DNA of 7,224 nucleotides. Source: Candidatus Zixiibacteriota bacterium. GTDB taxonomy: Bacteria > Zixibacteria > MSB-5A5 > WJJR01. The position numbers and the translations under genes are program-made. The stretch lies in contig JAGVEK010000556.1 in NCBI GenBank assembly GCA_020058315.1, positions 1 through 7,224 of the forward strand. Direction: 5' to 3'. Below are positions 1 to 5,914 of the stretch, piece by piece; position 1 is the stretch's first letter, and every line of letters begins with the position of its first letter. Under the pieces are notes generated by a model, which ran no database searches, had not been told where the DNA came from, and was given only the letters and a program-made list of their open reading frames with translations.

Positions 1-1882
1 GAACAGTGTCCACCTCGTCGGCAATTTGTCTCGATGCATCGGAAAAATCAATTTGGCCTTCCTGCCGTGAATAAAAATTACGGCTCTCAAACTGGCCGGA
101 AATGTCGGGTACGGTGACAGACAAACGGAGCTGGCCGGAGTCGAGGATTTCATAGTCACACACCAGTTTGCCACCTTGCGGAATCACTCCCTCGTCAAAA
201 TCTGAACCCTTGATACTGAATTCTCCGATAACCCGGTTTTCCCTGATTTGGTCGGTAATTTCGCCTTCCCGCACAATGAAGTTGAAGGAATTCGATGATT
301 GCGCGCGCAGCGACTCAACAGCTTTGAAGATGACTGTCCCCTTCGTTGGAAGCCGATCCTGCTTTTTTATCAGATAAGCCAATTCCGGCCGCCCCTTTTC
401 AGTGACTTCGATCCCGATGGACGATGAGGCAGGAATCGCATCAACCGCCCCAATGGTTCGGGCAATCACAATTTTTCCGTCGCCAATGTTGACTGCACCA
501 CCGGCAGCATCAAACACCCACACCTTGAACACGTTGTCGCCGGGTTTGGTCAAGGGCACTTCAACAGTAGCGCCGTCCTTCAATGCGCTCCGCCCGGACT
601 GCCAGCCTGTGTCAAGGCTATCAATTTGAAACTCTGTACCGGCGAGTGCTGCACCGGCAAGCTTGACTACAATCTTCGCGCTGGAATCCGGAGTCCGCGC
701 AATGAAATTGAAATTCAGATCCAGCTTCCCGCTTGTGCTGATTGTGCCCCGCTGGCTTTTCCGTCCCCGACTATCCGAACCCCAATCGATCGACTCGGCG
801 AAGACGGCGGCCCCTTCGGCAACGGCGGTCATGGGATTGACTTCGGTCGATGCGGCGATGCACAATTCTGTGGCAACCTTGTCCCGAAGAGGCTTGTACT
901 GCGTCGGTCCACCGACAAAAACGATCCGCTCAACATCATTGGGGCCAAGTCCAGCTTCTTCCAGCGTTTCGCGAGCGGCATTGACCGCCTCGTTAATCTT
1001 GCTTGCAATCGATTCATTCAAGACAGAGCGCGATATTGGGATGTCGAGATAGATTTCAGCGCCTGACTCATCGGTAATATCGATATCTTCAACAGTAGTG
1101 ATTACGGCTTCTTCCTTGCTCGCCAATTCGATTTTCGCCCGCTCGGCAGCATGCACCGATAGTCGCAACAAGGTTTGGTACTTGGGATTGACGGTCAGGT
1201 CTTCCGGCAAGTTGAATTTCTTTTTGAGCCAAGGTTTGACGACGTTATCCAGTATCGCTCGGTCAAAATCAGCGCCACCGCACATTGATGCTCCCCCATG
1301 TGCGAGCAAGCTAACGCGCCCCGAGGTGCTTTCGGCAATGGCGATATCGAGAGTTCCGCCACCCAGATCAAAGACAAGAAACACTCCGTCGCCCTTGCGC
1401 TGCTTCATGACGCTCATGACTGCCGCAACGGGCTCTTGCATCAGCGCGACTTTGCCGATACCCGCCATCTCGGCCGCAGCCATCGTGGCATCCTTCTGCA
1501 TCTGGTTGAAGGCGGCTGGCACTGTGATAACCGTGCCCGTTGCGGGGTCGTTACGAACTTCCTCTGGCAGGTACCCGAAACAGACCTTCAATATCTCCGC
1601 AGAACATTCCTCAGGGGTCATCGTGACATTGACTGCCGGGAGTTTTATCGGCGTGCTGGTTCCCATCATCCGCTTGAACTTGATTGCTGCATTTCCGGGA
1701 TTCTTTGCGGCATTGTCATACGCCGTCTTTCCGAGGTATTTCTTGCCTCGCCGATCAATGAATATCGCCGATGGGGTAACGTCGTTCTGCTCCGGGCTCT
1801 TGTAGAGCCGCAGGTTTTCGCCGTCGTAGGAGCAGATTGCGCTGTTGGTGGTGCCGAGGTCGATTCCAATGTAGTGCTTCAC
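1..1882 (-). CDS. Hsp70-family chaperone (DnaK-like, with inserted domain), 3' end beyond window
   Basis: ATP-dependent Hsp70 chaperone, cytosolic by lack of any signal peptide; 627 codons are visible and the gene continues past the left edge. The start is GTG at 1882 (AAAGG 7 nt upstream), overlapping the stop of the GrpE-like gene by 4 bp (GTGA). Visible motifs: phosphate-1 loop IGIDLGTTNS (residues 5-14), VPAAFN (121-126), phosphate-2 VFDLGGGTLDIAI (about 170-182), adenosine loop VFVGGPTQYKPLRDKV (321-336). The ATPase domain ends near residue 368. A region like the DnaK substrate-binding beta domain begins near 486 (SSIGIEV, then IPTK-like LPTKGTVIF, then GEFSIKG and LRLSVTVPD). Between them lie about 115 extra residues, predicted beta-rich from their pattern, where DnaK has a short DVLLLD-type linker. 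The lid lies mostly outside the window. It is not the housekeeping DnaK; clients are unknown. No J-protein gene is visible. Confidence 0.9.
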   Translation of the reverse strand, partial: MKHYIGIDLGTTNSAICSYDGENLRLYKSPEQNDVTPSAIFIDRRGKKYLGKTAYDNAAKNPGNAAIKFKRMMGTSTPIKLPAVNVTMTPEECSAEILKVCFGYLPEEVRNDPATGTVITVPAAFNQMQKDATMAAAEMAGIGKVALMQEPVAAVMSVMKQRKGDGVFLVFDLGGGTLDIAIAESTSGRVSLLAHGGASMCGGADFDRAILDNVVKPWLKKKFNLPEDLTVNPKYQTLLRLSVHAAERAKIELASKEEAVITTVEDIDITDESGAEIYLDIPISRSVLNESIASKINEAVNAARETLEEAGLGPNDVERIVFVGGPTQYKPLRDKVATELCIAASTEVNPMTAVAEGAAVFAESIDWGSDSRGRKSQRGTISTSGKLDLNFNFIARTPDSSAKIVVKLAGAALAGTEFQIDSLDTGWQSGRSALKDGATVEVPLTKPGDNVFKVWVFDAAGGAVNIGDGKIVIARTIGAVDAIPASSSIGIEVTEKGRPELAYLIKKQDRLPTKGTVIFKAVESLRAQSSNSFNFIVREGEITDQIRENRVIGEFSIKGSDFDEGVIPQGGKLVCDYEILDSGQLRLSVTVPDISGQFESRNFYSRQEGQIDFSDASRQIADEVDTV

Positions 1883-2253
1883 AATTCAGCCTTTCGCAAC
1901 ATGACGGTGCCTGCACGCACCAAGCCTTCAGCGCCCATGATGATCGGCTCGATCATCTGATCTACCAGCAAAACATCATCGGGGCCAAAATCTCCAAGAT
2001 TGAGTGCTGTCGCAGCAATACCGGGATCGTAGGCTTGGCCTTCGACATTGACTAACCGCAGGCCGGCGGCCCCAAGGGATTCTTCCACGCGCTTGATGTA
2101 GTAACGGTACTGATTGACGTAGCGAGTTCCTTCGCCGGCATCAAGCTTGGACAGAAGGCGCGAGAACAGGCGGCTGAAACGCCAGCTTTCGACAGACAAG
2201 TCGACTAGCGCATTGACGGCACGATTCTGAGATGATGGACTTTCTGAAGTCAA
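1879..2253 (-). CDS. Short GrpE-like protein, probable nucleotide-exchange partner of the adjacent Hsp70
   Basis: 124-residue protein. I chose TTG at 2253 because AGGGGAG (2258-2264) sits 5 nt upstream; the frame stays open to another TTG at 2301, which lacks a comparable ribosome binding site. Residues about 10-62 look helical (LVDLSVESWRFSRLFSRLL, then NQYRYYIKRVEESL). The C-terminal part follows the GrpE head-domain layout: LVNVEGQAYDP (67-77) like the GrpE 'G..FDP' segment, then a short helix/loop and IEPIIMGAEGLVRAGTVMLR (101-120), like the GrpE 'V.Q.GY.L.GRVLRPA.V.V' strand region. It is well short of typical GrpE (about 190 residues), mainly lacking the long N-terminal coiled coil. The stop overlaps the Hsp70 start by 4 bp, so the two are translationally coupled, which supports the functional pairing. 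The GrpE assignment is moderate; similarity is by pattern only. Confidence 0.65.
   Translation of the reverse strand: MTSESPSSQNRAVNALVDLSVESWRFSRLFSRLLSKLDAGEGTRYVNQYRYYIKRVEESLGAAGLRLVNVEGQAYDPGIAATALNLGDFGPDDVLLVDQMIEPIIMGAEGLVRAGTVMLRKAEL
2198..2210 (-). repeat. 13-bp inverted repeat, copy in the GrpE-like gene
   Basis: Plus strand reads AAGTCGACTAGCG, the exact reverse complement of CGCTAGTCGACTT at 2432-2444. The 10-bp core GCTAGTCGAC occurs a third time at 2371-2380. The core contains the palindrome GTCGAC. This copy lies inside the GrpE-like coding sequence, about 45 bp after its start. Confidence 0.6.
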
Positions 2254-2286
2254 GGCTCTCCCCTTAATGCGACCATATTTAACCGA

Positions 2287-2292
2287 ATTATG
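2287..2292 (-). promoter_or_regulatory. Possible -10 box for the GrpE-like/Hsp70 operon
   Basis: On the minus strand this reads CATAAT, five of six matches to the sigma-70 -10 consensus, in an AT-rich patch 34 bp upstream of the chosen TTG start. I see no good -35 box at 16-18 bp; TTGAGT is only 14 bp away. Weak candidate. Confidence 0.22.
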
Positions 2293-2370
2293 CGCAAGCA
2301 ATAGTAACTCAATAGTGTTGGTACCTGCTGTTTAGGCAACCGGTCGCCGCAAGTTGCTCGCCAGTCGATT

Positions 2371-2380
2371 GCTAGTCGAC
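2371..2380 (+). repeat. GCTAGTCGAC, copy 2
   Basis: Exact 10-bp core shared with the inverted-repeat pair at 2198-2210 and 2432-2444. A related AGTCGA lies 11 bp upstream (CAGTCGATTGC followed by TAGTCGACCTA), so two AGTCGA elements sit one helical turn apart. Confidence 0.5.
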
Positions 2381-2431
2381 CTATCGTCGCTGAACCAATG
2401 TGGTGCCGGCTGCTGTGTAACTGCAGTGCTC

Positions 2432-2444
2432 CGCTAGTCGACTT
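2432..2444 (+). repeat. 13-bp inverted repeat, upstream copy
   Basis: CGCTAGTCGACTT, exact reverse complement of 2198-2210. The pair brackets the start and probable promoter of the GrpE-like gene with 221 bp between copies, as an operator pair might. Confidence 0.6.
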
Positions 2445-2620
2445 CATCACCAGGCCGGCTATCTGCGATTTTCAAAATGCGCCCGAAAAGTTTCTTTTTC
2501 GCCGCCAAAGTCGCGATAGCGATTGCTACCATCCTCATCGCATCAGTGCCTGCCACAGCCTTGACGTGGCTTTCCTAGCTGGGGAGAGGAAATAATCAGC
2601 ATTAAGGCAACACGTGAACA

Positions 2621-2907
2621 ATCGCGGCGCAGGGCGTGCGCGATACTTGAGCAGCATCTTGAGAGTGTCAGGGGCAACCCTGTGCAGTAGATAAGCCGTC
2701 GGGCAGTCGCTCGTCTGCTTTTTTGAAGCTTCCCCTCTGAACAGAGACGGGCAGCGAAAGTAACACCGGAAGCCTTGCGCAATGCGGGTTTCCGACAGGC
2801 TGGTGTCGCGTGAAAACGCGTGACACCCTACAAATTATCCCGTCATCGACTGAGGATGGGCCTACAGCTCGCTCACGCCTGGTGAGCCTGCCTGCCTCGA
2901 CCGGCAG
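2621..2907 (+). other. Cluster of hairpin-forming sequences
   Basis: Successive inverted repeats read on the plus strand: ATCGCG/CGCGAT (2621-2644); CAGGG-GCAA-CCCTG around 2669-2682; CCC-CTCT-GAAC-AGAG-(AC)-GGG (2732-2751); GGAAGCC paired with GGGTTTCC (2768-2793, overlapping the left direct repeat); GTGT-CGCGT-GAAA-ACGCG-(TG)-ACAC (2803-2826); GCTCAC-GCCTG-GTGAGC (2871-2887); CTGCC/GGCAG (2892-2907). Several have four-base loops of GNRA or similar type. This could be a structured RNA, a recombination site or binding sites; no known RNA family is recognised. Pairing was worked out by eye, not by energy calculation. Confidence 0.45.
2771..2793 (+). repeat. Left copy of 23-bp direct repeat (att-like)
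   Basis: AGCCTTGCGC, two differing bases (AA), TGCGGGTTT, one differing base, C. It matches 5893-5915 at 20 of 23 positions. With the bases before it (GGA), it can still fold as a hairpin (GGAAGCC with GGGTTTCC), but it lacks the T tract and the perfect stem of the right copy. Confidence 0.6.
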
Positions 2908-3079
2908 CCCGTAGGACGACGACGCTGGATACAACATGCCGCTGGCCAACCCCTGGTCAGCGCCTTCCCCATGGCCTGCCTGCACGGCATCCGCGCCCGC
3001 AGCGCGTGAAACCAACACTCACCACTCGACTTCGGTCTTGCGGCAGGCCCGGGAATTCCTCACGGCGGTCAGTCCGCCA

Positions 3080-3151
3080 CACCCATTTCACCTGCATTAC
3101 CCGTTGCACCCGACTCACCCGTAGCACTCGAATTTCGTCATTCACCACCCC
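3080..3151 (+). repeat. Eight degenerate 9-bp tandem units before the integrase
   Basis: The stretch divides without gaps into eight 9-bp units: CACCCATTT, CACCTGCAT, TACCCGTTG, CACCCGACT, CACCCGTAG, CACTCGAAT, TTCGTCATT, CACCACCCC. Most begin with CACCCG or a one- or two-base variant. The last unit ends 9 bp before the AAGGAG ribosome binding site of the integrase. Units could be binding sites for the integrase or the AlpA-like protein, or remains of a slipped repeat. Confidence 0.6.
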
Positions 3152-3172
3152 ATGCCAATCAAGGAGATATCT

Positions 3173-4117
3173 ATGGGAAGCCGCAACTTCGATCTTGGTA
3201 CCCGCGACATGAAGGCCGCCGGCCGCGTCGCACTCGAAGAAGGGATGCGCTCGTTCTCGAGCATCGACACCATGGCTGATCGCTGGAACCTGTTTGTGGA
3301 CTATGTCCGGGAACACCATGCCATCGGCCGCATGGAGATCATTACGGTCGACGTCGTCATTGCCTACGGCCAGTCGCTGTCGGACCGGGTCGATGATGGC
3401 GATCTGGAGCCGGCCACCGCACAGAATTATGTCAGTGCCGTGAACCGCGTTCTCGAGATCGCCCGGGGCGATCGCCATGTATCCGTGTCACCCACCCGCG
3501 ACTGCGGCATTCCGTTACGCACCGGCATCGCCATGGATAGCCAGCTCGTCAGCATCAACGAGCATTTCCACTGGCTGTCCAGCGTCGACAAGCTGACCAA
3601 AATCCTGCTTCGGTTGCAGCGGGCCTATGGACTGCGCTTCGAGGAGTCGGCGAAATTTGATGCGCGCGATGCCGACGCCTATATCGCCGCTCAGGTACTG
3701 CCGGTCATCAATGGCACGAAAGGGGGCCGTCGGCGGGAGATCCCGATCTGCACGAGCCCGCAGACGCAAATCCTTCGCGTGGCTAAAGCCTACCAGGGAA
3801 GCCATCACTCACTGGTTCCCCCGGACATGACCTATGCCGAGTTCCGCCGTCACTGCTACCGGATTGCGACGGCACTCGCCATCCGCTTTCACCGCGAGCG
3901 CCATACCTATGCCTACCTGCGCTACAAGCGGCTGATGGGGGCGGAGTGCCCGGTCATGGCCGGCATCCCGCATGGCGATCCGCACCACGAGTGGCTGGCC
4001 CTCCAGCTCCAGATACATGTGTCGGAGGCCAAAGAGCGAGATCAGGCAGTGCGCGCCCAGATTGCCCAGGAACTCGGCCACAATCGCATCGAAGTCACCA
4101 ATGCCTACCTTGGCTGA
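3173..4117 (+). CDS. Tyrosine recombinase / integrase
   Basis: Site-specific DNA recombinase of 314 residues, expected to integrate and excise the element. Start ATG 3173 is set by AAGGAG (3161-3166) 6 nt upstream; an in-frame ATG at 3152 lacks such a site. The N-terminal core-binding region covers about residues 25-100 (contains VVIAYGQSL and LEPATAQNYVSAVNRVLE). Catalytic motifs: Arg I R155 in GLRFEES, the beta-hairpin lysine K183 in GTKGGRRRE, HxxR as H240/R243 in FHRERHTYA, LGHNR with H303, and nucleophile Y312 in TNAYLG, only two residues from the end. The distance from R243 to H303 (60 residues) is much longer than in lambda-type integrases and holds an extra segment (about 255-295). 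This suits the Integrase_1-like group, an assignment made from memory. All catalytic residues appear present, so it is probably active. Confidence 0.92.
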   Translation: MGSRNFDLGTRDMKAAGRVALEEGMRSFSSIDTMADRWNLFVDYVREHHAIGRMEIITVDVVIAYGQSLSDRVDDGDLEPATAQNYVSAVNRVLEIARGDRHVSVSPTRDCGIPLRTGIAMDSQLVSINEHFHWLSSVDKLTKILLRLQRAYGLRFEESAKFDARDADAYIAAQVLPVINGTKGGRRREIPICTSPQTQILRVAKAYQGSHHSLVPPDMTYAEFRRHCYRIATALAIRFHRERHTYAYLRYKRLMGAECPVMAGIPHGDPHHEWLALQLQIHVSEAKERDQAVRAQIAQELGHNRIEVTNAYLG

Positions 4118-4391
4118 GCAGGTTCGGCGACGGGCGCATGTGTATGTCGCCCATGGTGGGAAAACCAACCGGCGCCAGCAGGTGGACCGGTTGGTCATCA
4201 TGGTCGACTGGATGCAGGCGCAATTTGGGTTGACCGGCCTGGCGCAGATCGGCAAGCGACAGGTCATCGCCTACTGGAAGGCTCACCGCGATATGGCGCC
4301 GGCCACGGCTTATGCTTACTGGCTTGCGCTCAAGGTGTTGTGGGGTTGGCTGGGGAGGGCAGAGGATCCACCGATTCGTTATGCAAAATAG
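4101..4391 (+). CDS. Small SAM-like core-binding-domain protein, integrase accessory candidate
   Basis: 96-residue protein whose start ATG overlaps the last 17 bp of the integrase gene in another frame; no strong ribosome binding site, so coupled translation is likely. It resembles the integrase's own N-terminal core-binding domain: VDRLVIMVDWMQAQFGLT and RQVIAYWKAHRDMAPATAYAYW line up with ADRWNLFVDYVREHHAIG and VDVVIAYGQSLSD..LEPATAQNYV. There is no catalytic domain. It could bind the same core sites, help assemble or compete with the recombinase, or be a decayed second integrase. Its last 62 bp overlap the convergent winged-helix gene. That it is a real gene rests on the sequence resemblance and the tight overlap. 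Confidence 0.7.
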   Translation: MPTLAEQVRRRAHVYVAHGGKTNRRQQVDRLVIMVDWMQAQFGLTGLAQIGKRQVIAYWKAHRDMAPATAYAYWLALKVLWGWLGRAEDPPIRYAK

Positions 4392-5283
4392 TATCGGCAT
4401 CCAATTCCCGTTGGGCATCGGACCGACGGGCCCGTACACCTCTGCGAACGGCGCTGGGCATCAACTTGATACCTATCTCAAAGGCCGATACATCATCCGC
4501 TGGCTTTGCATTGAGCGCCAACTGGTGCCGGTCTTCGGCTTCGGATCGAAGTTGCGCCAATTGAACTTCTTCGGTCATGCGTTCGAGTTCAATGGCCACC
4601 ATACCTGGCACCGGTTGTTTCTCATTGCGGGATAGCCTCGCTATGGCTTTGACTATGTCTTCGTGAGAGGCCACCGCTTCGATTCGCAAGGCTTCTGCTT
4701 CATCCTCCGGGACCCATGTGACTATGCCACTCGGCCGCTTGCGACGGCGCTTGCGTTGGATGGATGTGGAGTGGCCAGCAGCAGCAACTATCGCGCGTTT
4801 GCTGGATGCTGCTGCTTCTTTCTCTTCTTCTTTTCTTTCTAGGGGCTTCCTGATCAGGTTTCGGCTCTGGTCCCGATTTGGGGATTGCCGGCTTTCCGAA
4901 ATCGGGACGTCGGGATCGCCGGAGTCCGAGTTCATCATGCTGTGGCCGAGGGAGGCAGCTATCGCGACAGCATCGAGGGAGAACTCATAGGATCGCTGAA
5001 TGTTGAATGGCCCAAGCGTTCGCCGCTCATGGCGCTTGAGCCAGCCGGCTTCGACCAATATCCGTAAGGCATTATCGACGGAGTTTCTTCCCACCAGGCC
5101 CTCAAGGTCAGCAAGGATGCGTGCACGCGAGGCAACAGGTCGGCCGGGCCTGTCCTGTGCTCTGTCCAGGAAATCAATTTCAGCCATGACTATCGCGGCG
5201 TCTCGGCCGATGGTCTGCACTGCCCATTCCCACACTTGAATGAAGCGGCCACCCAACGGGTGGGGAATGCGGGATGCCCTCAC
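4330..5283 (-). CDS. Winged-helix protein, possibly replication or control protein of the element
   Basis: 317 residues, starting at GTG 5283, which overlaps the AlpA-like stop by 4 bp (GTGA), so the two are probably translated together. Residues about 12-104 look like a winged helix: AAIVMAEIDFL, then VASRARILADLEGLVGRNSVDNALRIL-type helices (50-77), then EAGWLKRHERR and the wing strand QRSYEFSL. Residues 115-165 are polar, probably a flexible linker; QRKRRRKRP (176-184) is strongly basic; a second region with VPEDEAEALRIEA and MVAIELERM follows. The layout resembles helix-turn-helix replication or partition proteins of phages and plasmids, but I recognise no specific family. It may replicate or regulate the element. 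The last 62 bp overlap the SAM-like gene tail to tail. Confidence 0.75.
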   Translation of the reverse strand: MRASRIPHPLGGRFIQVWEWAVQTIGRDAAIVMAEIDFLDRAQDRPGRPVASRARILADLEGLVGRNSVDNALRILVEAGWLKRHERRTLGPFNIQRSYEFSLDAVAIAASLGHSMMNSDSGDPDVPISESRQSPNRDQSRNLIRKPLERKEEEKEAAASSKRAIVAAAGHSTSIQRKRRRKRPSGIVTWVPEDEAEALRIEAVASHEDIVKAIARLSRNEKQPVPGMVAIELERMTEEVQLAQLRSEAEDRHQLALNAKPADDVSAFEIGIKLMPSAVRRGVRARRSDAQRELDADTILHNESVDPLPSPANPTTP

Positions 5284-5564
5284 GTCGCAGCTTCTTTCTT
5301 GGGTCGGCCTCGGCGCCGTGGTGGTGAAGCGGCTTCGGCAATGGTTTCCGTGACGCCCAAAGAGGGGCCGCCGAGGCCATCAACCCATGACTCGATATCG
5401 ACACGCCGATATCTGACGGATCGCCCGGCCTTGACCGGCGAGGGCCACCCCGCCGGTGCGGGTCGATAACCATAGAGCCATTTCGCCAATGTCTTCGGCG
5501 CAAAGCCTACGAGGGCGGCGGCCTGGCCTATCGTCAGAAGCAGGGGGAGGTTAGATGACTCCAT
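5280..5564 (-). CDS. AlpA/excisionase-like HTH protein with AT-hook-like tail
   Basis: 94 residues. Residues about 9-62 follow the HTH_17/AlpA pattern: LTIGQAAALVGFAPKTLAKWL (helix-turn-helix), then PVKAGRSVRYRRVDIESWVD (wing and closing helix with the typical GR..RY...DIE.W). The tail has PPRRRGRPKKE (81-91), whose RGRP core is that of an AT-hook. Start ATG 5564 is fixed by an in-frame TAG 9 bp upstream; GGAGGA lies only 0-1 nt before the ATG, unusually close. Such proteins act as recombination directionality factors or activators of integrase genes; here it most likely controls excision or expression of the element. It is coupled to the winged-helix gene downstream. Confidence 0.85.
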   Translation of the reverse strand: MESSNLPLLLTIGQAAALVGFAPKTLAKWLYGYRPAPAGWPSPVKAGRSVRYRRVDIESWVDGLGGPSLGVTETIAEAASPPRRRGRPKKEAAT

Positions 5565-5576
5565 TCCTCCATGCTA

Positions 5577-5598
5577 CGAAATTCAATTCCGAAATTGA
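5577..5598 (-). promoter_or_regulatory. Operator-like repeats just upstream of the AlpA-like gene
   Basis: Plus strand: direct repeats CGAAATTCA (5577-5585) and CGAAATTGA (5590-5598), 13 bp apart, and an overlapping inverted repeat TCAATT-CCGA-AATTGA (5583-5598). They lie 13-34 bp before the start codon, next to a TATACC-like -10 candidate on the minus strand (5601-5606). An autoregulatory site is possible. Confidence 0.35.
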
Positions 5599-5757
5599 GG
5601 GGTATAAGCGCACAGAACCGGCACGTTTCGGAGTCCACAGGAGACCCATTTGAGGTATGACGAGGTCCGTAAAATAGCTCGAACAATTCAGCGCCCGTGC
5701 TGAGTTGGCCTTCAAGTACCTTTGCAGCGACCGCAGAGACAGCAGCGCTGAGACAAA

Positions 5758-5826
5758 ACGGGGACGGAAAACGAGGATAAGAGCAGGGTACAACGGGGAC
5801 AATACGGGGACAATTATTGTCCCCGT
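5758..5826. repeat. ACGGGGACAAT repeats, phased and palindromic
   Basis: ACGGGGAC at 5758-5765, exact ACGGGGACAAT at 5793-5803 and again at 5804-5814 (11 bp apart, one helical turn), then, after one base, the exact inverse ATTGTCCCCGT at 5816-5826. The last two form a palindrome with 11-bp arms. Possible roles: recombinase core or arm sites, an operator for the AlpA-like protein, or a REP-like palindrome. Confidence 0.7.
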
Positions 5827-5879
5827 GGCAAGAATAGTCAGGAACCCCACGTTACCTTGGATTGAATTCGCATGAAAGT

Positions 5880-5914
5880 AAAAAACCCGCACAGCCTTGC
5901 GCTGTGCGGGTTTT
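5880..5914 (-). terminator. Rho-independent terminator of tRNA-Ser
   Basis: Perfect 10-bp stem CCCGCACAGC/GCTGTGCGGG (5886-5895 and 5901-5910) around a 5-base loop, followed on the minus strand by six T. It starts about 12 nt after the tRNA CCA end. The plus strand also has four T after the stem, so it could stop transcription from the element side too. It contains most of the right copy of the 23-bp repeat. Confidence 0.92.

Larger units (their letters stand above)
2254..3172. other. Long non-coding region between the chaperone operon and the integrase gene
   Basis: About 900 bp with no credible gene: the open frames on both strands are short, mutually overlapping and match nothing I recognise. 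It contains copies of GCTAGTCGAC (2371-2380, 2433-2442), a run of hairpins from about 2621 to 2907, the left copy of the terminator-like direct repeat (2771-2793), and a 9-bp-period tandem tract (3080-3151) ending just before the integrase ribosome binding site. It probably mixes the upstream control region of the chaperone operon with one end of the integrative element. I see no clear sigma-70 promoter for the integrase. Confidence 0.6.
5565..5879. other. Non-coding control region between the AlpA-like gene and the tRNA-Ser terminator
   Basis: No credible gene: one minus-strand frame is open for 113 codons, but it begins inside the terminator, has no recognisable domain and runs through the palindromic repeats. 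The stretch holds the operator-like repeats at 5577-5598 and the ACGGGGACAAT repeats at 5758-5826. It is probably the right-hand control or recombinase-binding region of the element. Confidence 0.55.

Noticed and set aside
2701..2724. Possible plus-strand terminator ending in six T
   Set aside because: The stem is only GCAG/CTGC with an 8-base loop, and no plus-strand gene lies upstream.
2797..2830. Group II intron domain V-like hairpin (GAAA loop, two-base 3' bulge)
   Set aside because: The lower stem is only about 5 bp, the AGC catalytic triad is missing and no reverse transcriptase gene is present.
2668..3018. 116-codon open frame on the minus strand
   Set aside because: No ribosome binding site, domain or partner gene; it spans the hairpin cluster and overlaps other chance frames.
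3080..3151. CRISPR array
   Set aside because: Units are 9 bp with no spacers and no cas genes; it is a simple degenerate tandem repeat.
5551..5892. 113-codon open frame on the minus strand
   Set aside because: It starts in the terminator, overlaps the AlpA-like gene, runs through palindromic repeats and has no recognisable domain.
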